Shown here one piece after another: positions 55,153-64,000 of a stretch of 64,000 nucleotides of DNA. The notes under the pieces are model-generated. The model saw nothing but the letters and a program-made list of their open reading frames with translations, ran no database searches and was not told the origin of the DNA. The position numbers and the translations under genes were made by a program. The stretch is from Metallyticus violacea (lineage: Eukaryota; Arthropoda; Insecta; Mantodea; Metallyticidae): NCBI GenBank assembly GCA_030762175.1, contig CM060841.1:6778501-6842500 (forward strand), read 5' to 3'. Position 1 is the stretch's first letter; every line of letters begins with the position of its first letter.

Positions 55153-56380
55153 ACGAAGGGTGCTCTGAAAGTGATCGACCTGACTCAGAGATGTAGTGAA
55201 AATGGCCAAATTACAATGATAGCTGTTAAGTATCATCTTTTAGATGGAGCGCTGTGAAAATTCAGACGCCTAGCTACGACCGATGAGACTGTAACAAACA
55301 TTCACAATGCCATGCTCAATGATCGCCGATTGAATTGCTTGTTGTTGATTTGATCTGTTTACCACCCTTTTTTAATATCTCAGGTCATCAGCGTCCCATT
55401 CAATTCAGGGCGTGAAACAGCCGACAAATTTTGCTCAGAGGCCTCTCTTTCAGGCTTGAGGTTCTTTTTCGTGCCGTAAATGTACGACACGGAACCCACG
55501 CCTTTACTTCCCTTCCGAAGGAAGCCATACTTAGGATTTTTACGCCCGAAAAAATCCATCGACCCTGGCCGGGTTTGAACCGGCGATCTTGGATTTAGAA
55601 GACAAGTATGGTTACCACTACACCACCAGGACCGACTCGCCGATTGAAGGTACGCGAGTTGGCTGACATTGTAAAGACCTCGATAGGCTGTGTCCACTAC
55701 ATTTTACACGAAGTTTTGTGTATGAGACAGCTTGCCGCTCGATGGGTGCTGCATTTGTTAACAATGAACCAAAAATGCATGCGGATGAGCATTTCGCAAA
55801 AAAATGTCTAGATTTATTTAAACGCAATTTTAGTGAGTTTGTCCGACTGTTCATAACAGCAGATGAAATATGGACTCATCATTACACACCATAGACGAAG
55901 AAACAGTCCAAACAGTAGGTGGCAACAGGCGAAAGTGCACCAAAGAAAAGTCATAACTACGGTTTTCTAGGATTCTCATGGTGTGGTACTTGTAGACTAA
56001 CATCACCGGGGAGTATTACGCTTCACTACTGGACCAACTGAAGGATGCTTTTCAGGTTGAATGTTCACACCTTGCGAAGAAGAAAGCTCTCTTTCAAAAC
56101 GATAATGCGCCCCGCCATATTAGGCTCCCAGCGATTACTTTTTGTTCCCAAACCTAAAGAAATGGCTGGATTCACATCAAATGACGAGGTTGAAGCTGAA
56201 ACAGACGCCTATTTTTCACAGTTGGACAAATCTTATTTTACTGAGAGTATTAAAACGTTGGAAAGTCGTTGGACTATTTGTATTGATTTATCATGTGATT
56301 ATGTTGAAAAATAAAATAAAAACATCTCTTAAATCTGGAATTTTCTTAATCAGGCCCAAAACTTTTAGAGCGTCCCTCTT
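55153..56380 (+). pseudogene. Mariner transposase, second family (broken), with SINE inside
   Basis: Ends acgaagggtgctctgaaagt and acttttagagcgtccctctt are inverted matches. Plus-strand pieces: LKVRELADIVKTSIGCVHYI (after the SINE), ITADEIWTHH (first Asp region), MKDAFQ-like segment, then KKKALFQNDNAPRHI (second Asp region), and finally FTSNDEVEAETDAYFSQLDK with SYFTESIKTLESRW and the C-terminal CDYVEK. Several frameshifts. The C-terminal pattern is typical of mellifera/cecropia-type mariners. The SINE copy at 55335-55636 interrupts the helix-turn-helix. Confidence 0.88.
55335..55636 (-). mobile_element. SINE family 1 copy with 12-bp target duplication
   Basis: TCGCCGATTGAA lies on both sides (55323-55334 and 55637-55648). 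Minus strand; head ggttaccactacaccaccag at the right. It joined a mariner that was already in place. Confidence 0.95.
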
Positions 56381-57680
56381 AGCTCTGTTGTTGCCAATAT
56401 GACAACTGAAATGCTACAGACGCCAGACAAAATATAGCAGCTTTGGTAATTTTAACATTTTCTAAATAAGACCTGTCTTTCCTGCCTATACAGAGAACAA
56501 ATCATAATTCTCTTTAACAGTCTTTCTATGGTGCATTTTGATTGAACAATTGTTGTATTTGTTTCAACGTTATTCTGACCCTCCTTGGACCTTTTAACAC
56601 TTGATAAACTAAACTCTTCATCAAAAATATACATAAGATTACAGCATTTAAGCCCAAACCATCTTTAGGCAAGGAAATCTTTTAACATATCAAAAAAGTG
56701 ATTGATCTAAGTGACTTGAAAAATTTTCACAATATGAACGATTTCTTTGAATTGTATAGAACTCGAAAAAAAAATAATAAAATTACTTATTAATAAAAAA
56801 CGTATTTTCAGAGTCTAAGACATTTTCAGAGTCTAAGCAGATAAATTACACCACTGTGTAATTTATCTGCTTATATAATATTAAAAATGTTAGATGTCAG
56901 ATATATTAGGACAAATAAAATAGTTTTAGAGCATCTAACTTAAATTTACAAGACCATCCAAGTCTTGGGTGACAATGACGACGAAGAAAACGAAAAAATG
57001 ACGACAGCGAGGGGGGGGGGGATTTAAACATTTAACGAAGATGAACCATTATCTTACGCAAAGTTCTTCTGAAGACTGTCTAAATAATGTTATATGCTAA
57101 AAGAACACGTATCTGAACTGCGAAAGTAATGCAATTGCTTTTGTCATGGCTAATACCTTATAAGTCGGGCATGTTTTTGAGCAATTTATTCCATATCTGT
57201 ATAAAGTCTGACCAATAATGATCGAAGCACGCGTCTTTCCTTGGGTTGAAAAATATCGGCAACAATGATAGAAACCGGATTAAAAGCAAAGTGCTTTTTT
57301 TTTTTTTTTTTTTTTTGTTTGAAAAACTTTACTTGTAGAGAAATGATAGTCGTGATCTATCAAACGGAGGAAATTCCTAATTTTTACTTTTTATGCTGCC
57401 CATTTCTTTCTTATATTTGCAAAATTCCTGTTATTGTAGTTTAATATTTCACTGGCGGGAATAAGAAATAATTGTTCCAACGCAACTGATACACATAATA
57501 TTTTTTGCAACAGATTCCATTTTATAAAAGAAATGTTCTTCTAGTAAGATCTTCATAGAACTTTTAAATGCGGTAAGAAATTCGCTCTAGTACTTTCGTT
57601 TTCATTGTGAACGAGCGATATTTGTGAGCTATCGATCTCAGTTTGCATTATTGGCTTGTAAAAATAACCACTGCAGTTAC
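56381..57680. other. No gene recognised
   Basis: AT-rich. Contains a short inverted repeat at 56815-56875 (cagagtctaagcagataaat / atttatctgctta), a G run (57009-57020) and a T run (57296-57317). Confidence 0.5.
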
Positions 57681-57945
57681 ACCGCCAAGGTGACCGAGGT
57701 CGTTAAGGCGCGGACTCATGAGCGGGGGGTCTGGGGTTCGAATCCCGCCAGGATCGTCCTTTCTGACTTAGTTTTTTCCAGGTTTTCTTCAGTCCTCATA
57801 AATGGCAAATGCCCGGGAAGTACCCTAAACTCAGGCCTGGAACGTTTCCTTCCTTTAAAAAAATTCTTTCCTAATATATAATTTCATTTCATGTATCATG
57901 GTGCCTCAGTAGTAAAAATGGGCGCTAAACACTATTAAAAACTGC
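57681..57945 (+). mobile_element. SINE family 2 copy
   Basis: Head accgccaaggtgaccgaggt, B box ggttcgaatccc, body ctcataaatggcaaatgccc, 3' end aatgggcgctaaacacta. Flanks actgcagttac and actgcaggtac suggest an 11-bp target duplication with one change. Confidence 0.92.
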
Positions 57946-59217
57946 AGGTACAGCGCGGCAACCTTACTTCCACACATTCAGCAACAATGGTGCGACAAGG
58001 AAATATTGTAGATGCCGCTGAAAACGAGAGTACTAAACCTCATTTGCCATCGTAAATTTTCACGGAGTTGTCGACTTACATTATTGCCTTTCACAATCTG
58101 CATATTGTTAATACAAAAATATAACTTAAAATTTAAAATCTTTATTTAGAGTGGTTTGTTGTACAACTTCAGCTAACCAATAATTTTAAATTATAATTAC
58201 TTTTGCAAATTTAATGATTATTACATTTAAATTAGATTTTAAGTACAAGTAATAGTGTGTTATATATTTTTACTGCCTATATTACATATTTAAGTGCCTT
58301 TTTGCTTGCGTTTTTCTACCTCTTTCAATGCCTTAATGGCTCTAATGATTATAAAAATAACGGAAAAACGGAATCACTTAGCTTCAATGATGCCAATACG
58401 AACATCTTCAAAACAAAAAATTATTTCAGATGAATGTGTATAACTGTCTACAACTTATTTCTGCCCGGTTCATTTAAGAACATGCTTTTTATTTTTAAAA
58501 AATAACTTGAATGATGAAATTTTCACGGAAAATAATTTTATGAGAAATTACAATATATATGACGTTCTATGTCAGCAACAATTGCACGGTTTTTATTATA
58601 GAATCAAGTAATAATTTTTATATTCCATCAAAATTTCAACACAGCACAAAATGTACTCTTCTTACAGACTTTCAGTAATTTTCTACCTGTTCATTATTGC
58701 CCACTGGTCACTGTAATAAGGTTTAATCAAATTTAATATGATCATTGGGTATATGTAGCATTCTTTTTTAAGAGATATTTCATTTTTGAATCTTTAATGA
58801 GAACCTTCCTTGAAGGATATGCATATCTGTTTGGTGATTAATATGTCCTCTGTGAAGAGTCTTTCCCTTTCTGATTAACACAAAGCCTCACCTTTCACTT
58901 GGGTTGGTTTAAATTTATTTCTTGTATATTCACTACGATTTTACTTTCTTTTACTTGAATTGCGTTGCTCTGTATTATCATAATCTCGCTTACACTCCTT
59001 TTCTAAATAGCTGTAAACAATGACCGTGAAAATGTTGTCAGCTATTCAATGCATTAATCTGTATAAAAGGGTGGAAAAAGTGGGAAACAACAGAAGCTAC
59101 AACCAATGTTGCTAATAGTATCTTGTTAAAGCGTCATTAATGGATGTTGACGTTTTAACAAAATGTATACTTTTTCTCTTCCCGACACAAGCATATAGAT
59201 GTAGACTGGTGCCACTT
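57946..59217. other. No gene recognised
   Basis: AT-rich; nothing shared with other parts of the window. Confidence 0.5.
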
Positions 59218-59220
59218 TAA

Positions 59221-60097
59221 GGCCCCATTCACATTGAAAATTAAACATAAACATAATAAAATAATAACTAACACGTTAACTTAAGAGTATGTAGGCATTC
59301 ACAATGAAAGACGCAAACGTACATATTAGCCATTCATAAATAAGAACAAGCAAAGATCAACTAACAGCTGATTGAAAATGGCTGCTTCTGAGCAGACGAA
59401 GGTAGCGTTTGTACATATACAAAGTGCGTGGCTGCTTGTAACAGTATAAATGTTGCATATTATATTTTATATATAAATTGATAGGGGATTGTTAGGCGGG
59501 CAAATTATTGTAACGGTGGCAAATCTGTGCTTACTGCAATTCGCATTTAATTCATATATACACAAACACATGCACACTAACCTAACGCTAACCTCGGGTA
59601 AACCTAGAAACCAGTGGACCCAGCGGTTTTTCGTAAATATAAATTGATAGCGGAGGATAAATCACTGTAATGGTGGCAAATCTCCTTTGATTAAAAATCA
59701 TAAACATGAATTTTTAGCGCATCCTGTGCCTGGTACTATATGCTTGAAAGTCTGTACTATATCTGTGGAATACTACCTTCGGCTCTCTCCGCCGTTGCTC
59801 GGGACTTGCAGCAGCAAGCAGCAAGAGTTGCATTTGATTTCCGTGCTCCGTGTATGGATAAATTCTACCATAGAGCTCTACAAACAGAGCAGCTGTGTTC
59901 TAATTGGTGATTTCTTAACTTTAAGTTAGATGTAGACGCAAAACATTGCACCTTGCAAGCTTCTAAGTTTACGTCTAATTTTGTACGTTTATTTTTATGT
60001 TTGCGCGAATCATTATGAGTAGTTCCGTTACAATACATAGCATCTAGCTTTTATGTTTAAGTTTACGTTACGTTTAATTTTCTTTGTGAATGGGGCA
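59221..60097. mobile_element. PIF/Harbinger-like MITE
   Basis: 877 bp. Left end ggccccattcacattgaaaa followed by ttaaacataaac; right end, read inverted, tgccccattcacaaagaaaa followed by ttaaacgtaacg. TAA lies on each side (59218-59220, 60098-60100), the 3-bp target duplication of PIF/Harbinger elements. No transposase. The middle (about 59470-59690) contains an inverted copy of the repeat seen at 2.35-2.6 kb. Confidence 0.75.
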
Positions 60098-60100
60098 TAA

Positions 60101-61160
60101 CGCTATATGGTAGTTCTGCTAATACAGATTATGAATAGCCAAAATAGTGACTGGTGACCTTTTAATAACTAGTCATTCACTTAAAAGCAGCCATAAAACA
60201 TTATCTTTGCATCCGGTATTGTGGTATCATTGTTGTGAAAAAATGCATGTAAATATTCAGCGTTTTGCTACGTGCAGCAGAAAAGTCACAGTGTTGTGTG
60301 TATCTGAGAAAGTGAGTAATTAAATATTGCTTCAGGCAGAAAAAAAACTTTATGAAAACGTCTTTAACTTATGGGCTAAGTCGTTTAGAAGGATTGGAAC
60401 AGTATTGTTCAGAATGATAGATTAACAATTGCAAGTGTAAATTGTTGTTGGAAATGGAAACCTCAATCATTATTATCCGACAAATTCCTTTATGTCAGAG
60501 CGATAACATACGACACAAGGAACCCAAGTCAGTCTCTCTTCATCGTATTCCATTGTTCTCTATCTCAGACAAATTGCTGCGTAATTGAGCCCTGTGCGAG
60601 AGCAGCTTGAAGAGCTCCCAACAAGAAAAAGAGTGAAGCGGAGGTCGGCAAGCTCACCAAGTACGTAGTAAAAGCTTTTTCCCCTTTTTACTTATTCTTA
60701 TTATTGGATTTACAACTTCCACCTCCTTAATAAAAGAAGAAAAGGGGACATTTGATCGAACTTAAATAGAAGGGAGCTGAGGGAGTTGCAGAAAGAGGAT
60801 GGAGTGAAGAAGGGAGCGACGAAACAATAACTTGCCAAGTACAAAACCAGTACAAAGTTGAACTAGGAATCTAAGAGTTTTCTTCCACACAAATAGGGGC
60901 AGAACTTGGTTCTCTAATAAGCCCTATCTGCAGGAACCGTTTCATGTTACAGAGTATATTTTAGTATGCTGCTTGTCCATATTATTTTAGGAATTCTCTC
61001 TAGTGCACTCTTTGAACACATTGACACCTTCCTTCCTTTTATTTGTTCATAAAAACTTTTATATTTGGTTCTTGAAATTCGATTTTTCATGTCTTACATA
61101 TACATCTGTTTGTCTAGTTTTCGCAATAAGAAAGATAATGCCAAATTAATCAACATTTAA
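60101..61160. other. No gene recognised
   Basis: AT-rich with a purine-rich segment (60600-60880); no open frame or repeat family. Confidence 0.5.
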
Positions 61161-61440
61161 ACCGCCACGGGTGGCCGAGGTCGTTAAGGTGCGGACTCGT
61201 GATCGGGAGGTCTTGGGTTCGAATCCAGCCAAGACCGTCCTTCCTGAATGAGGTTTTTCCCAGGTTTTCCTCAGCTCTCATAAATGGCAAATGCCGGGGA
61301 GGTACCCTAAACTTAGGCCTGGAACGATTCCTTCCTTAAAAATAAATCCTTTCCCAATATATAATTTCACATCATATATCATCAGTGTCTACCGCCTGTG
61401 GTGCCTCAGTAGTAAAAACGGGCGTTGGCCACTATTAAAA
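61161..61440 (+). mobile_element. SINE family 2 copy, near full length
   Basis: ccgccacgggtggccgaggt (start and A box), gggttcgaatccagcc (B box), gaggtaccctaaacttaggc, caccgcctg-type tail tctaccgcctgtggtgcctc, ending acgggcgttggccacta. Flanks aatcaacattta and aatcaatatttt resemble a target duplication. Confidence 0.93.
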
Positions 61441-61913
61441 AACAATCAATATTTTATGTGTTCTTTATTGTTCTTTCTTTTTATGATCTATGGTCCCGCA
61501 TTGAAATGTTTGTCTTCCTAGTTAATATTCAGCGATATTTAGCAGCGTACCTATTTAAATTTTGAAATTTATTTTATTATTTTTTCCATTTATCAAATTT
61601 CTTTTGCTTTGTGTTTTTCTTTAAAAGCAACACTTTTACTTTGTTTCGATTGACATTTATATTATTAATGTATTAGTAATTTTAGATACTGAAACTCAGA
61701 TTCATAGATATCTAAGGAAGTATTATCATGGCTGATCGTTTTATCATCAATGTTTAAATTAAAGATAAGGGTGAAAAAACAAACAAAAAAGTCAAATTCT
61801 TCCAGTACTACGTTTTATATTATTCTAAATTGCTAACATTTTAAAGGCTAAAATATATCCAACTATAAGCCTAAAACACTGGCTTACTGGATGGGCCTTT
61901 GGTATCAGCGGTT

Positions 61914-61967
61914 GTTGATTTGGATTTAGAAGGCAAGTATGGTTACCACTACATCACCTGGACCGAT
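61914..61967 (-). mobile_element. SINE family 1 head fragment
   Basis: Minus strand: gatttagaaggcaagtatgg, ttaccactacatcacctgga, ccga. Only the tRNA-like head is present, cut after the anticodon-arm region. Confidence 0.75.
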
Positions 61968-63608
61968 TCTGTCAGTTAACTGAGATATAAAATGTATATG
62001 TTGTTTATTGGGTTGATGCGTAAGTTTGTGGCGTTTTTTTTTGGGGGGGGGAGACGGGGCGGAAGGGCTATGATTAAAGTTCTTATTTGAGATGAATGAC
62101 ATACAGAAATTAACCAGTAATATATTTTCTTCCATTATCTATAACTCTCTTTCTTGATTTCACGTCTGAAGAAATCTGCTGGTTTGGAGCTGAAGAAGTA
62201 GGCAAGCCAAGTTTGTGAAGTATTTTCGTTATGCAACAGCACTTGATTACGGCCGCAAGTTCACAATTCATCACAATTGCTAATTCTCGGGTTGATGGCG
62301 TGGATTAAAGAGTTCTTCCTGAACGTGGCGAATCGCTCAAGTAAAAGTGGGTCTTCTATGAAACTATAGAACAATTTTCTTGCCATGCTTTCTCCCCCCG
62401 TAGAAGGCACATATTTCTCGAGTCGCCACAACTGCCTCTGTTCGTTCATCTTTTAAACTGAAAAAGAAGAATATGTCCGAAGTGCTCGATTTTTTCCACT
62501 TGACACTTCATCTTCCTTGGCTTATAAATAGCGCCAGTTTTCTTCAAATCTCCAAATTCAAGGCATATTTACAAGCACAGCGAATGACAGATTGCAAACG
62601 TTAAATAGGTGATACACCCATTGCAGGATCAGATCCTATAATCGGATTCTTGGCCACACATTTTTCCACTTTGCCCTGGCACTCGCACCAATTTAACAAA
62701 CTTGTGTTTTGCCGGTATAATTTGATTTACTAGTCATTCCAGAAAAGTGTGTAAGTTAATAATTGAATATATTCTATCATTTGAGCCAGTCATGTTGAAT
62801 TTGAATGCACACACACACACACACATATATATCAGGCATATGGAGTGCTTTAGACACTGAAGATTCTACGCATATAAAAATAAGAAGATACAGGAGAATG
62901 ACTCAATCCGAAGTTGGATGGAATCTAGTTATCAGCTGCTGACTATCGCTTTTGAATAAATAAAATATCGAATTGGTGCGGATACATCTTCTGTTCTTGT
63001 ATAAATAAAGTATCGCTTTCTGAGGCACCTCATTAACGGAACGTGTGTACTCTTGCTGCCATAAAGTAAGGAGACTGTGTCGTCAGTTACACCCGCTGTT
63101 GGTCACAGGCACAAAAGTCAATAGTGCATGAATGGAAGAGCCGCTGAAGGCATTAAGCATATAATGGAATTCCAGAACCCAATTTAGAGCATCCTTTTAC
63201 CGTTTAAAGGTCACATGTCACAATAAATCACAATGCAATGGGAGGGAGGGAGGGAGATAGGAAGGACTGCTACTCAACAGGTTGCCATGGGGACGAGACG
63301 AGCGGCGGAACCTGTTGAGCCGGATCATTGCTCTGCTTCTGGATTTCGGCTTCCTGCCCTTATCCCAAGGGGGATGAGAGTAAGGTGGAGAATCTCTCCG
63401 ATTGCAGAAAAACCGCACATTCTTCAATCTTCACAAGTAACGCCCTTAGCTCGATTGTGAGCTAATCTTATAGAGATTTTCATCCTAAGCTTACCTTTAG
63501 TAAATGAAATTCATAGTTTAAGAACATATTCCTAAATACAGTCGAATACATAAAAAATTCCCTTTATGCTATTCTTAAAAGTCTAACATTTAATATCCCC
63601 AAATCAAA

Positions 63609-63651
<43 letters not shown>

Positions 63652-63713
63652 CTTCTTTCTTTCTTTCTTTCTTTCTTTCTATCTTTCTTTCTTTCTTTCT
63701 TTCGTTCTTTCTT

Positions 63714-63744
<31 letters not shown>

Positions 63745-64000
63745 ACTTAAGCTCTTAAAATTCTCTTTTTATCTTTCGTTTTTAAAGTATTTCCTTGCTT
63801 AATTCCATCTTCCTTAACACCATTTCTTTTTTGTCCTTCCTTCTTTTTTCGTTCTTTTCTTCTTAATTTCTTTCTTCTTGTCTTCTTTCTTTTTTTTCAT
63901 ATTATTTAAACACAATAATTTAATTGATCTATTTAATCGTAATTTTAAGTCCAAACAATAATTTTATATAATTCATATTATAAATGTTATAATATTATTA
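61968..64000. other. No certain gene; low-complexity right end
   Basis: A minus-strand frame (62449-62261) encodes 62 residues including LWRLEKYVPSTGGESMARKL; I do not recognise it. 63230-63440 is a CG-richer patch with an RFX-type X-box-like sequence (GTTGCCATGGGGAC, 63281-63294). From 63609 on the sequence is CTTT-rich. Confidence 0.4.
63609..63745. repeat. (CTTT)n microsatellite
   Basis: About 135 bp of CTTT units with TATC and CCTT interruptions, followed by pyrimidine-rich sequence to about 63900. Confidence 0.95.

Noticed and set aside
62261..62449. 62-codon minus-strand frame (LWRLEKYVPSTGGESMARKL...)
   Set aside because: Composition looks protein-like, but no family, splice sites or neighbouring exon could be recognised, so no gene is called.
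51850..64000. Search for the DAT TM1 exon (ANVWRFPYLCYKNGG-type)
   Set aside because: No matching minus-strand segment with a donor in the needed phase was seen; it is probably beyond the window.
1..64000. CRISPR arrays, bacterial operons, rRNA
   Set aside because: None of the needed patterns is present; regular repeats are microsatellites or transposon-internal tandems.

Overview
The window is one stretch of an insect-type nuclear genome: AT-rich, intron-dominated and full of transposon remains, with no prokaryotic gene layout. The only host gene with clear multi-exon support is a dopamine transporter (DAT, SLC6 family) on the minus strand. Six exons, each with GT-AG splice sites and matching phases, lie at 51715-51849, 25955-26109, 15999-16177, 15415-15553, 12235-12369 and 1265-1368. 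They total 847 coding bases spread over 50.6 kb and encode TM1b/TM2 through the TM6 region. The start of the gene (N-terminus, TM1a) lies beyond 64000 or was not found, and the end (TM7-TM12, C-terminus) lies before base 1. Introns in the window are about 25.6, 9.8, 0.45, 3.0 and 10.9 kb. The transporter sequence is of insect DAT type; the large introns, tRNA-derived SINEs, mariners and DUF4817-type elements fit a large insect genome. A narrower placement (for example Polyneoptera) would be a guess.

Almost everything else is mobile or repeated DNA inside or next to the DAT introns. (1) SINE family 1: tRNA-like head, about 280 bp, ten copies or fragments, with 11-12 bp target duplications visible at five of them. 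(2) SINE family 2: tRNA-Ser/Leu-like head, about eleven copies. (3) A third, sparser tRNA-like family (8.8 kb, 29.8 kb). (4) Penelope-like retroelement remains with a GIY-YIG C-terminus (9.4-11.4 kb, 26.9-28.35 kb, 36.0 kb), whose 3' untranslated parts repeatedly sit as inverted pairs (9.4/11.0 kb, 37.4-37.7 kb, 43.0-43.2 kb). (5) DNA transposons: three copies of one mariner (13.0, 44.0, 52.6 kb), a second mariner (55.2 kb), three internally deleted DUF4817/Tc1-like elements (5.1, 10.3, 30.4 kb), a decayed IS630-like transposase split by a mariner (52.4-54.7 kb), a hAT-like element (36.67-37.94 kb, with a relative at 49.0 kb), a PIF/Harbinger-like MITE with TAA target duplication (59.22-60.10 kb), and an unclassified terminal-inverted-repeat family (14.7, 16.6, 38.3 kb). 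All transposase genes seen are broken.

The most unusual structure is a giant inverted repeat in the 9.8-kb DAT intron. Arms of 1093 bp (19424-20516 and 21290-22382) line up without a single net indel, with one mismatch found by eye, around a 773-bp spacer. The inversion continues outward for about 1.4-1.7 kb per side, but there the two arms are clearly diverged. A sharp step in identity inside one inverted duplication suggests gene conversion or a two-stage origin. At 35.7 kb the minus strand shows a likely first exon of a THAP-domain protein next to a YY1-type motif, the only other hint of a coding gene.

No rRNA, genuine tRNA, CRISPR or intact selfish-element gene was found.
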